Origin: Hyphomonadaceae bacterium
GTDB lineage: Bacteria; Pseudomonadota; Alphaproteobacteria; Caulobacterales; Hyphomonadaceae
Direction: 5' to 3'
Assembly (NCBI GenBank): GCA_022760335.1
Contig: JALEGE010000024.1
Coordinates: 21,497 to 85,496 of the forward strand
Length of the DNA: 64,000 nucleotides
Part shown: piece by piece, positions 27,730 to 36,593 of the stretch
How the letters are laid out: each line of letters begins with the position of its first letter
How positions within the stretch are numbered: position 1 is the stretch's first letter
Notes under the pieces: generated by a model
The model's database searches: none
Seen by the model: only the letters and a program-made list of their open reading frames with translations
Told to the model about the DNA's origin: nothing
Position numbers and translations under genes: made by a program

Positions 27730-30291
27730 GTGTTCAACTGGCCTGGAAAATCCAATAGCGACGAGATGTTTCATCCAGCGGCGCTGCACATGCTGGATGT
27801 CGGCGCCTGCGCACTGGAGCTTGGCTTCCCACGCCAGGTTCGGGATCTGGGGGACGAGGTCTGCAATGCGCTCGGCCTTCTCATCGCCGTGCACGACCTT
27901 GGTAAATTCTCGAATGCGTTTCGGTCACAAATACGCGATGGGGCACGACCGCCATCATGGGCGCGCCATTGGGAACTCAGCGATGTGCTTTTTGATGAAC
28001 ATGACGCCCTCTTTGCGGAGGCCTTCAATCAGCACCCCAAAGACTCCGGAACGCTCGGCCGCCGACATCGGAGCGTTCGCAAGCAATTCTACAAAGCCGT
28101 GGCCTGGCACCACGGGCGCGTTTCCAGTGGGGGAGAACACTCCGCCCAGCTGAAGTATATCGGCGAAGATGCGCTTGCCGATTCGAAGGGGTTCCTTGAG
28201 CTGGCCATACCGCTGTTCGGTGGCATGGACTTGTCCAGGCTGGAGCTGGCACAGGCGAAAACGCTGTCCTGGCTTGTGAACGGACTGACCTCACGCGCGG
28301 ACTGGCTCGCCTCAAATACCACTTGGTTTCCCTTTCAGACCGAGCCCATTGCGCTTGATACGTACTGGAACATCGCCCGTGAGCGCGCCCGCATCGCAGC
28401 AAGGGAATCCGGCCTGGCAGGCGCATCGCCATCGGCGTCTCTTAGCGGGAGCACGCTGGTCGGTGGGCACGAACTTCGGCCCATGCAGGCCGCCGTGGAG
28501 GCGGCCGAGTTGCCTGATGGCCCCGTCCTCGCCCTGATTGAGGATGCGACCGGGTCGGGCAAGACGGAGGCGGCGTTGATGCTCGCCCATCGCATGATGC
28601 AGGCGGGCAAAGGAAAGGGGCTGTTCTTCGCCCTGCCGACAACTGCAACGGCCGATAGCATGTTCGCCAGGATGGAAGGTCAGGTCCGATCGCTGTTCGA
28701 TGGCACGCCATCGCTCTCCCTTGCTCATGGCAGGGCCTGGCTGAACGACAGATTTGCAGAACTGAAAGGTGCCCGGGTGAGCGGATCTCCCGAAGCCTCG
28801 TGCGCAGAATGGCTGGCGGCTGACCGCCGCCGGGCGCTTTTCGCCGAAATTGGCGTGGGGACGGTGGACCAGGCTCTTATGGGCGTCCTTCCGACACGTT
28901 TCCAGGCGATGCGACTGGCCGCGCTCTCTGAACGGATCATCATTGTCGATGAAGCTGCCTTTGGTCCTTATATGGCGCGGGAGGCGGAAGCGCTGCTTGA
29001 AGCGCAGGCGGCGTTCGGCGGTTCCGCGATAGTCATGACGGCGACCCTGCCGCTAGCCCTGCGCAAGAGATATGCCGCGAGCTTTGCGCGTGGGGCGGAC
29101 GCGGCCGTTAAGGACCTGGATGATGCGAGTTGGCCAGCGCTCAGCCTCGTATCGAAGCACGGTGTTTCCCAGACATCCGTGACGCCAGTCTCGGCTACGT
29201 GTCGATCGGTCAAGGTTCGACGGCTTGCCGATCGGGAAGCCGCACTGAACTTGCTTGCTGATGCGGCCAGCAAGGGTGCGGCCTGCATCTGGGTGCGAAA
29301 CGCGGTGGACGAGGCGGTCGATGCGACCCTGGCGCTCCGGGCACGGGGTATCGAGGCCGACCTCCTCCATGCCCGCTTCACCCTGTATGACAGGGCCAAG
29401 CGGGAGGCCGATATGCTGCGGCTTTATGGCAAGGACCGCGCGCCACGCCCTGGGCGCGTTCTGGTCGCAACGCAGGTCATCGAAAGCTCGCTTGACCTCG
29501 ATGCCGACGTGATGGTCAGCGATCTGGCCCCCATGGACAGTCTGATCCAGCGCGCAGGCCGGCTTTGGCGGCACATGGACAGACGCCCGGCCGATGAGCG
29601 CGCGACAGCCAAGTCGGTTCTCCACATCCTGTCACCTGATCCTGGCATGGTCACCTCGAACTGGCTTGAACCCACGCTTGGAAAGGGCGCCTGGGTCTAT
29701 CCAGCCGATCACCAGTGGCGCACGGCAAACATGCTGTTTCGTGAAGGCGAGATCAGGACGCCGGAACGGTTGCGATCGCTGATGGAGGCTGTCTATGGAG
29801 AGGAAGGCGACATTGCCGAAATGCCTGAACGGCTTTGCGCGGCCGAACAGGAAGCCGAAGGCCAACGGTTCGGTGAACGCAGCTCTGCGAACATGAACGT
29901 GATCGAGCTGTCGAGAGGCTTTTCCTCGGTCAGCAATGGCCTCAGCCAGGATGACCCGGCTGTCGGCACGCGGCTGGGCGAACCCCAGATACCTCTGAAG
30001 CTTTACCGGATGGAGGCCGATGGGCCGGTCTGGTGGTCGGGCCGCGCAGGCCGCCGCGATGAGGCGCTGAGCACGATCCAGCTTCGCGAGACCCTGTTTA
30101 ACCGGAACATCGGTGCGGACCAGCGCGGTACGATCCCGGGCGAAGCCGAACCGCTGGTGGCAGACTGGAAAGACTGGCAGCGCGCCGAAGGCCTCGTGGC
30201 GCGGGTGAATGACGATGGCAGCCTGGAAGGGCTGCCGGGCTTGCATTATTCGCCGGAGGCTGGTTTAAATGTGGTCCCGTTATCGGGCTGA
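27730..30291 (+). CDS. cas3: Cas3 nuclease-helicase, type I-E
   Basis: 853 residues from a GTG start whose WPGKSN opening matches the family N-terminus. The HD nuclease has HPAALHMLDV, the HD pair in AVHDLGKF and HHG. The SF2 helicase has Walker A IEDATGSGKTEAALM, motif II VDEAAFGPYM, motif III MTATLP, motif V VLVATQVIESSLDLDAD and motif VI QRAGRLWRH. Motif II is DEAA rather than the usual DEVH/DEAH, which is an oddity. Cas3 unwinds and degrades DNA bound by Cascade. Its last codons overlap a degenerate CRISPR repeat (30271-30295), so the mRNA can carry the crRNA-like element. Confidence 0.96.
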   Translation: MFNWPGKSNSDEMFHPAALHMLDVGACALELGFPRQVRDLGDEVCNALGLLIAVHDLGKFSNAFRSQIRDGARPPSWARHWELSDVLFDEHDALFAEAFNQHPKDSGTLGRRHRSVRKQFYKAVAWHHGRVSSGGEHSAQLKYIGEDALADSKGFLELAIPLFGGMDLSRLELAQAKTLSWLVNGLTSRADWLASNTTWFPFQTEPIALDTYWNIARERARIAARESGLAGASPSASLSGSTLVGGHELRPMQAAVEAAELPDGPVLALIEDATGSGKTEAALMLAHRMMQAGKGKGLFFALPTTATADSMFARMEGQVRSLFDGTPSLSLAHGRAWLNDRFAELKGARVSGSPEASCAEWLAADRRRALFAEIGVGTVDQALMGVLPTRFQAMRLAALSERIIIVDEAAFGPYMAREAEALLEAQAAFGGSAIVMTATLPLALRKRYAASFARGADAAVKDLDDASWPALSLVSKHGVSQTSVTPVSATCRSVKVRRLADREAALNLLADAASKGAACIWVRNAVDEAVDATLALRARGIEADLLHARFTLYDRAKREADMLRLYGKDRAPRPGRVLVATQVIESSLDLDADVMVSDLAPMDSLIQRAGRLWRHMDRRPADERATAKSVLHILSPDPGMVTSNWLEPTLGKGAWVYPADHQWRTANMLFREGEIRTPERLRSLMEAVYGEEGDIAEMPERLCAAEQEAEGQRFGERSSANMNVIELSRGFSSVSNGLSQDDPAVGTRLGEPQIPLKLYRMEADGPVWWSGRAGRRDEALSTIQLRETLFNRNIGADQRGTIPGEAEPLVADWKDWQRAEGLVARVNDDGSLEGLPGLHYSPEAGLNVVPLSG

Positions 30292-30353
30292 CCCAGTATG
30301 TCTGGGAGTCGCTTCGACAGTGGCTGTGTAGTCCCCCGCAACGCGGGGCTAAG
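30271..30353 (+). ncRNA. Candidate crRNA-like RNA (CreA/CreR-type): two degenerate repeats bounding a 33-nt pseudo-spacer
   Basis: Pseudo-repeat 1 (30271-30295) has stem CCCG-TTAT-CGGG and ends CTGACCCA, versus the array handle CTGAACCG (6 of 8 identical). Pseudo-repeat 2 (from about 30329) keeps the full array stem CCCCGC / GCGGGG with loop AAC. Between them lies a 33-nt pseudo-spacer starting GTATGTCTGGGAGT, the right length for type I-E. Cas6e cleavage 3' of both stems would give a crRNA with a near-normal 5' handle. The first pseudo-repeat overlaps the cas3 stop codon, so it would be transcribed with cas3. Confidence 0.78.
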
Positions 30354-30386
30354 GTATGTCTGGGAGTTCAAGAGGGTTGACAAAGC
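30351..30386 (+). promoter_or_regulatory. Candidate Cascade target site: AAG PAM plus seed match to the pseudo-spacer
   Basis: AAG (30351-30353), the preferred type I-E PAM, is followed by GTATGTCTGGGAGT (30354-30367), identical to the first 14 nt of the pseudo-spacer. Beyond that the match ends, which is expected to allow Cascade binding without Cas3 destruction. A 33-nt footprint would cover the -35 box at 30377. The PAM falls in the altered 3' handle of pseudo-repeat 2. Confidence 0.75.
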
Positions 30387-30405
30387 CTGACCTCAGGCGT
30401 AAACA
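30377..30405 (+). promoter_or_regulatory. Sigma-70-type promoter
   Basis: A perfect -35 TTGACA (30377-30382) is followed after 17 bp by TAAACA (30400-30405) as -10, placing the start near 30411. It can drive the hairpin leader and the cas8e-cas2 genes. The candidate Cascade site overlaps its -35 box. Confidence 0.7.
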
Positions 30406-30455
30406 AAAAAACCCGGCACCGAGATGAGCTTAGAAATCATACCTCGGCGCCGGGT
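30404..30455 (-). terminator. Hairpin with T-tract on the minus strand
   Basis: The stem ACCCGGCACCGAG / CTCGGCGCCGGGT has one mismatch and a 19-nt loop. On the minus strand it is followed by seven T, so it would terminate antisense transcripts. On the plus strand it is instead the first hairpin of the leader transcribed from the 30377 promoter. Confidence 0.6.
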
Positions 30456-30550
30456 CAACTTGTACTCAAACAAACGGAGGCAGATCCAGTTATGACCTTA
30501 AGCGCCTAGGCTGTTTGATGGGCTGGATATAGTCTAGCCCATCAACAGCC
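30411..30550 (+). ncRNA. Structured leader or candidate CreT-type toxin RNA
   Basis: The transcript from the 30377 promoter would contain hairpin 1 (30411-30455), a strong GGAGG (30476-30480), a five-codon ORF (30492-30509), then hairpin 2 starting at the stop codon. Hairpin 2 is GGCTGTT(T)GATGGGCT paired with AGCCCATCAACAGCC, 15 bp with one bulge. Known CreT RNAs pair a Shine-Dalgarno sequence and a tiny ORF rich in a rare codon with stable hairpins, and they trap a rare tRNA. The TTA codon here would be a candidate. It could instead be only the cas8e leader. Confidence 0.5.
30492..30509 (+). CDS. Five-codon mini-ORF in the cas leader
   Basis: ATG-ACC-TTA-AGC-GCC-TAG (MTLSA) with GGAGG 11 nt upstream. 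Its ATG overlaps, as ATGA, the stop of an upstream 23-codon ORF (30424-30495) that starts in the loop of hairpin 1 and has several rare codons (TTA, ATA, CGG, AGG). TTA is rare in GC-rich genomes. Confidence 0.4.
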   Translation: MTLSA

Positions 30551-30610
30551 GCAAACAAAATTTCGCGCCGCCTCGCGCGGCATTGAATTTATTTTGCAAC
30601 TAACACTCTC

Positions 30611-32194
30611 ATGAACCTCAACCTGATTTCAGACCCGTGGATCCCCGTACGCACACGGCAGGGCAAGCGGGTGATCGCGCCTCATGAAATTGCCGATCCG
30701 GACGTCCTGTTTCCGGACTGGCCGCGGCCGGATTTCAACCTGAACACGCTGGAGCTTCTTATCGGTCTGGTGAGCCTCGCCGTAGCGCCTCAGGAGGAAC
30801 ACGAATGGTACGAGATTGGAGCGGAGATAGACCCTTCGTCGCTGGCGAAGCACCTGGCTCCGCTTACGCCCTTCTTCAACCTGCTGGGCGATGGTCCTTA
30901 TCGCTTCATGCAGGACCTGGACGACATTGAGGGCTCCGCCAACCCCGCTGAAGCCCTGCTGATCGATGCCGCTGGCGAGAATACCAGCAAGAAGAACGCC
31001 GATCTCATGGTGCATCGGGGGCGCCATGAAGGTTTCGACCTGCCGACCGCTGCCATCGCCCTTTATACACTGCAGAACAGTGCCCCCTCCGGCGGCGCAG
31101 GCAATCGCACCAGCCTGCGCGGTGGCGGGCCCCTCACCACGCTGGTTATCCCCAATGACGCCCCAACGCTCTGGGATATTGTCTGGACCAATGTCCCCAT
31201 TGGCACGTCCTGCCAGGACGAGGCGTCCATAAAGGCCGCCCTGCCCTGGTGCCGACCAACGCGCACCTCAGAGAAGGGCACTGGAGAGGTCACCTCCCCC
31301 CCGAACAGTGAGAAGCGAATATCACCTGAAGTCTTCTTCGGCATGCCGCGACGCATTCGGCTGCGCGCGACTGAAGGCCTCGTGACAGGCTGGGCGCAAG
31401 TCCCCTGGGGGACGAACTATTCCCACTTTATCCATCCACTGAGCCCCTATTATGCGAACGAGAAGGGCAAACCGCACGATCCTCCGCTACTCCCGATCCA
31501 CCCCAAGCCCGGAACGCTCAGCTATCGCGACTGGCTCGGCCTCAGCCTCAGGCGCCCTCCCGGTGAAGGCGGCGAGGTCGCACGATGCGTCCAGGAGGCC
31601 GAAGCAAAGCTCGACCGAGACGACGCCCAAAACCGCCTTCTGGTGGCTGGCTGGTCGATGAAAAACATGACGCCCGTGGACTTTCAGTGGAGCGAAATCC
31701 CGCTGCAGCTTGGCATGTCTCCTGATGCGGAAGACACGGCCCGGCAAATGGTGGATGCCGCCAGCCTCGCCGCATCCTTCCTCGTCAAACAGCTCGGTGT
31801 CGCACTGAACCTCGAGGCAGGTGACGCCGCCGCCATCGCGCCAGAGCGCGAGGCGTTCTTCCATGACACCCAAAGCGCGTTCGAGGAGGCGCTGTTGCAT
31901 CTCGCACGCGGCGGCGATGCTGATCAACTGGCTCAGCTGAAGGCGGAATGGTTCCGCACGATCGAACGCGCTGCCCTTCGGCGATTCGATGCTGCGGTTC
32001 TGCCGGGGCTTGCCTTGCGCGACATCTCTCACCCGTCCCAGCGTGCCGATGCGAAGAAAATCCCCCCCGGCTCAGCTGAGGCTGTGGCCCGGGCGCGCGA
32101 AAGCCTGCGCAAACAGCTCTGGAGCAAGAAAATGCTGACCGACACGCTCGGCGTCGCGAAAGAACAAATCACCAAGAGCAAGGAGGTCGCATGA
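30611..32194 (+). CDS. cas8e: Cascade large subunit Cas8e (Cse1/CasA)
   Basis: 527 residues, near the family's usual ~500. The opening NLISDPWIPVRT is the family signature. Cas8e recognises the PAM and recruits Cas3. No good Shine-Dalgarno sequence precedes the ATG, so translation may depend on leader structure. It overlaps cse2 by 4 bp (ATGA). It is the first gene of the Cascade operon, 320 bp after cas3, and follows the regulatory RNA element. Confidence 0.95.
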   Translation: MNLNLISDPWIPVRTRQGKRVIAPHEIADPDVLFPDWPRPDFNLNTLELLIGLVSLAVAPQEEHEWYEIGAEIDPSSLAKHLAPLTPFFNLLGDGPYRFMQDLDDIEGSANPAEALLIDAAGENTSKKNADLMVHRGRHEGFDLPTAAIALYTLQNSAPSGGAGNRTSLRGGGPLTTLVIPNDAPTLWDIVWTNVPIGTSCQDEASIKAALPWCRPTRTSEKGTGEVTSPPNSEKRISPEVFFGMPRRIRLRATEGLVTGWAQVPWGTNYSHFIHPLSPYYANEKGKPHDPPLLPIHPKPGTLSYRDWLGLSLRRPPGEGGEVARCVQEAEAKLDRDDAQNRLLVAGWSMKNMTPVDFQWSEIPLQLGMSPDAEDTARQMVDAASLAASFLVKQLGVALNLEAGDAAAIAPEREAFFHDTQSAFEEALLHLARGGDADQLAQLKAEWFRTIERAALRRFDAAVLPGLALRDISHPSQRADAKKIPPGSAEAVARARESLRKQLWSKKMLTDTLGVAKEQITKSKEVA

Positions 32195-32751
32195 TGGGGG
32201 AGGCGACAAAAATCAACGTCGCGAAGATCGCGTCAGACTGGTGGAAGCAGTGTTGTAGCCTCAAGAACCCGGCTGGTCATGGCGGCGCGCGCCAATTTCG
32301 TGCCGCCTGCAGAAGGCTCCGGTCACCCATGGAAGCCTACAGGCTGGAGCAAACTATTCTCCTGCATCGTGAACTCGCCAAAGCGGCATATTTGCGCGGC
32401 GACGAACCGGACTCCCGCGTGGGGCTGATCGCGGGCCTGCTTGGCCAAGTTGAATGCATTGAAGCCGACGGCCCTGAAAAGAGCTTTGCCGCATTTCTCA
32501 TGGGCAAAGGCGATCCTCCCAAGGTATCGCCCATGCGCTTTCAGAAACTTGTCCGCGCCAATGTAGGCGAGCTGATGACGCCGCTCCGCCGCACCCTCGC
32601 CCAGATCGAGTTCCGGTGCGATCCGGGCCGGCTCGCCAGTGATCTCTTCTTTTGGGGTGACGACGTGAAGGCGCGCTGGTGCCTGCAATATTATGGCGAC
32701 ACCCAGCCGCCCCACCTCTCAAACACCGCTTCCGAGGAGACCCCGGCATGA
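32191..32751 (+). CDS. cse2: Cascade small subunit Cse2 (Cas11e/CasB)
   Basis: 186 residues, all helical, with the family pattern WWKQCCSLKNPAGHGGARQFRAACRR... (quoted in part: GARAQFRA-type motif) and the C-terminal W..DVKARWCLQYY. Two copies form the Cascade belly and hold the displaced DNA strand. The start is 32191 or the adjacent ATG 32194. It overlaps cas8e and cas7e by 4 bp each. Confidence 0.92.
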   Translation: MMGEATKINVAKIASDWWKQCCSLKNPAGHGGARQFRAACRRLRSPMEAYRLEQTILLHRELAKAAYLRGDEPDSRVGLIAGLLGQVECIEADGPEKSFAAFLMGKGDPPKVSPMRFQKLVRANVGELMTPLRRTLAQIEFRCDPGRLASDLFFWGDDVKARWCLQYYGDTQPPHLSNTASEETPA

Positions 32752-33830
32752 GCTTTTTCCAGTTCGACTATCTGACTGTCTACCCGCCCTCCAACCCGAA
32801 CCGCGATGACCAGGGCCGACCGAAAACAGCCTTTTTTGGCGGCGTTCCGCGCCTGCGCCTGTCGAGTCAGTCGATCAAGCGCGCGGTGCGGATGTCGGAT
32901 GTCATGCAGACCGCGCTCACTGGAAACCTGGGGGATCGCACGCGCAGGGCGTCCAATGGCATCCGCAAGGCATTGCTTGAGGAGGGCGTGCCTGAAGACA
33001 AGGCCCGGGAGGCGGCGATCGCTGTTGCGGGCGTGTTCGGCAAGCTCTCGGCAAAGGATGATGAAAAAGGCGCATCGGCGGAGAAGCCTGACGTGTTGAC
33101 CGCCCAGCTCGCTTTCATCTCACCGCAGGAATACGACGCCGCGCTTGACGCTGCCCGGCGCCTGACTGCAGGCGAAGAAGACGCCAAGAAGGACCTCGCC
33201 CAGAAGATCCTCACCACAGCGGATACCGCCGTTGATATCGGGATGTTTGGCCGGATGCTGGCTGACCAGCCAGGCTTCAACCGTGAAGCCGCTGTGCACG
33301 TCTCCCATCCCATTACCACGCACAAAGCCGACGTGGAGGACGATTACTACACCGCTGTCGACGATCTCAACACGCGCGAGCAGACAGGCGCAGGCTTCGT
33401 CGGCGAGGCGGGGTTCGGGTCGGGGGTCTACTATCTGCATGTCACAATCGATGAAGACTTGCTGCTCAAGAATCTCGGCGGTGAGGCTCAACGCGAGCTG
33501 GCAGCGCGCGCCATCGCCGCCGTTGCGGAGGGGTTTGCAACTGCGTCACCATCGGGGAAACGGGCGAGTTTCGCGCACGCGCCCCGTGCCGGCGTCATTC
33601 TGGCCCGCCATGGCAAGCAGCAGCCTATGGACCTGACCGGTGCTTTCCTCAAACCCGTGCAGGGACAAGACCTGCTCGCGGCATCCGAAACGGCCCTCAA
33701 CGAAACGCTGACCCGGATGGAAGGCATCTATGGCCCATCCGCTGATTCGGACTATCGTGTTTCCTTGCCCAAGGAAGAAGGATCACTGGACGGCCTGAAG
33801 CGCTGGATCGCGGAACGGGTTCATGGCTGA
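32748..33830 (+). CDS. cas7e: Cascade backbone subunit Cas7e (Cse4/CasC)
   Basis: The track start (32679) lies within cse2. ATG 32748 overlaps its stop (ATGA) and opens with FDYLTVYPPSNPNRDD, the family N-terminus. 360 residues, with RLRLSSQSIKRAVR and SHPITTHKADVEDDYYTAVDD (quoted in part) as conserved motifs. Six copies bind the crRNA spacer. It overlaps cas5e by 8 bp. Confidence 0.95.
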   Translation: MSFFQFDYLTVYPPSNPNRDDQGRPKTAFFGGVPRLRLSSQSIKRAVRMSDVMQTALTGNLGDRTRRASNGIRKALLEEGVPEDKAREAAIAVAGVFGKLSAKDDEKGASAEKPDVLTAQLAFISPQEYDAALDAARRLTAGEEDAKKDLAQKILTTADTAVDIGMFGRMLADQPGFNREAAVHVSHPITTHKADVEDDYYTAVDDLNTREQTGAGFVGEAGFGSGVYYLHVTIDEDLLLKNLGGEAQRELAARAIAAVAEGFATASPSGKRASFAHAPRAGVILARHGKQQPMDLTGAFLKPVQGQDLLAASETALNETLTRMEGIYGPSADSDYRVSLPKEEGSLDGLKRWIAERVHG

Positions 33831-34572
33831 GACGGTTGCCTTCAGCCTTTATGGTGCGTTCGGCGCTTTCGGGGGACCGGCGGGCTATACGCGGCGCGGA
33901 ACGCAGATGGAACCTTCGCGCTCTGGCCTGCTCGGCATTTGTGCTGCAGCCCTCGGCATTCCGCGAGACGACAAGGACCGTCAGGCCGCCCTTTCAGCTT
34001 GGAGATTCGCTTGTGCCCGCATCGAACCCTTGCGATCCCGCCAGCGTGTCATCCGCGACTATAACACAGCACAGACGGTGCACCGGAAGGTCAGGACTCC
34101 TCGAACCCGGCGGGACGCAATATTGCGAGGCCGCGTGAACGACGCCATCCATACAGAGATCACCCAGCGCGACTACCTTACCGACTGCGCCTTTGCCATA
34201 GCGGCCTGGGGCGGCGATACCGAAGGCCTTGCCGCAGCGTTGAAACGTCCGGTCTTCGCGCCCTTTCTCGGACGCAAATCATGCCCGCTCTCTGCGCCGA
34301 TGGATCCGAAAGTCATCGAAACCGATATGCCCTGGGCCGCTTTCGCGCATCTGCGTTGCCCGCCTTGGTTCGGCGAAGGACGGATCGAGCGGATCACCTG
34401 CGACCCACTTGGTCCAGCCCTGGCTGGCAGCCGCATTATCTCCACCTCCCACGCTTATGACGAGCCGGGCGCGCGCAGCACATGGTCCTTCCACCGGCGC
34501 GCCGTTGAAACCCGAAAGCTGGACTCCGCGATCATCCTTCCACTCGCCACAGTGGATGAGGCGCCAGCATGA
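33823..34572 (+). CDS. cas5e: Cascade subunit Cas5e (CasD)
   Basis: 249 residues. The N-terminus has the family GAFGGPAGYTRRGTQMEPSR (reads as the modified G-x-x-AFGG...R-T-x-PS-S motif) and then GLLGICAAALGI. Cas5e caps the 5' handle of the crRNA. It overlaps cas7e by 8 bp and cas6e by 4 bp. Confidence 0.93.
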   Translation: MAETVAFSLYGAFGAFGGPAGYTRRGTQMEPSRSGLLGICAAALGIPRDDKDRQAALSAWRFACARIEPLRSRQRVIRDYNTAQTVHRKVRTPRTRRDAILRGRVNDAIHTEITQRDYLTDCAFAIAAWGGDTEGLAAALKRPVFAPFLGRKSCPLSAPMDPKVIETDMPWAAFAHLRCPPWFGEGRIERITCDPLGPALAGSRIISTSHAYDEPGARSTWSFHRRAVETRKLDSAIILPLATVDEAPA

Positions 34573-35288
34573 CCCATTATCTTTCCCGCCTGACGCTGTC
34601 GCGAGACCCTTCCATCAAATCGGTCGCTCCGCTCCTCAACCCATCGCCCGGCACCAATCACGGTCACGCGGCTTCCGCCCACCACCGTCTCGTTTGGAGT
34701 GCGTTCAGTGATGGCAGCGATGCGCCAAGGGACTTTCTCTGGCGGGCTGAGGACCGGGGCGCGTTCTATGTGCTGTCGGCCACACCGCCGAAACAAAGCG
34801 CCTTGTTCGAGGCCGCCGAAATCAAGCCTTTCGACCCGGCCCTCTTCCCCGGAGACCGTCTCGATTTCAGGCTGAGGGTTCATGCCACTGTCAACACGCC
34901 AATCCCGGGCGGCAAGCGGGGCAAGCGCCACGATATCGTCATGCAACGGCTGCACGGCGTCCCCAAAGATGAACGAGCCGGGAAACGCATGGACGTCGCA
35001 GAAGCCGCTGCGATCGACTGGCTTGATATGCAAGGTAGCCGGAATGGGTTCTCGCTTTTGCGTCCACGCGATCCAGACATCCGCCTCGTTCAAGACTACC
35101 ACGTTCTCGATATCCCGCGCAAAGCCGTATTCGCCAACAAGCGTGATCACCGCATGCGCGTCGGCGTCCTCGATCTGGAGGGCCGCCTGGAGGTCACCAA
35201 TCCGATGGCGTTCCTCAGCCGCCTTTATGGCGGTTTTGGGCGGGCAAAAGCGTTCGGCAATGGTCTCATGCTGATCAGGCGCGCCTGA
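34569..35288 (+). CDS. cas6e: crRNA-processing endonuclease Cas6e (CasE)
   Basis: 239 residues with the typical opening YLSRLTLSRD, a His in the HHRLVWSAF segment as the likely catalytic residue, and the Gly-rich loop GGFGRAKAFGNGLML near the C-terminus. It cuts 3' of the repeat hairpin, leaving the 8-nt handle CTGAACCG. The same cut on the degenerate repeats at 30271-30353 would release the crRNA-like RNA. Confidence 0.94.
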   Translation: MTHYLSRLTLSRDPSIKSVAPLLNPSPGTNHGHAASAHHRLVWSAFSDGSDAPRDFLWRAEDRGAFYVLSATPPKQSALFEAAEIKPFDPALFPGDRLDFRLRVHATVNTPIPGGKRGKRHDIVMQRLHGVPKDERAGKRMDVAEAAAIDWLDMQGSRNGFSLLRPRDPDIRLVQDYHVLDIPRKAVFANKRDHRMRVGVLDLEGRLEVTNPMAFLSRLYGGFGRAKAFGNGLMLIRRA

Positions 35289-35294
35289 CGCCCG

Positions 35295-36510
<1,216 letters not shown>

Positions 36511-36593
36511 CGATAGGTACATATGAGTCAATTTTGGTTGGTAGCTGTTTGACATTGCAAAAATGCGAATCCTTTCAATAGGTTTCAGGAAGA
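36511..36593 (+). promoter_or_regulatory. CRISPR leader
   Basis: An 83-bp AT-rich segment between cas2 and the first repeat. TTGACA at 36549-36554 is a good -35; the matching -10 near 36572-36579 (TTTCAATA) is weak. Its position, and the degenerate repeat at the other end of the array, mark this as the leader side. Confidence 0.75.
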
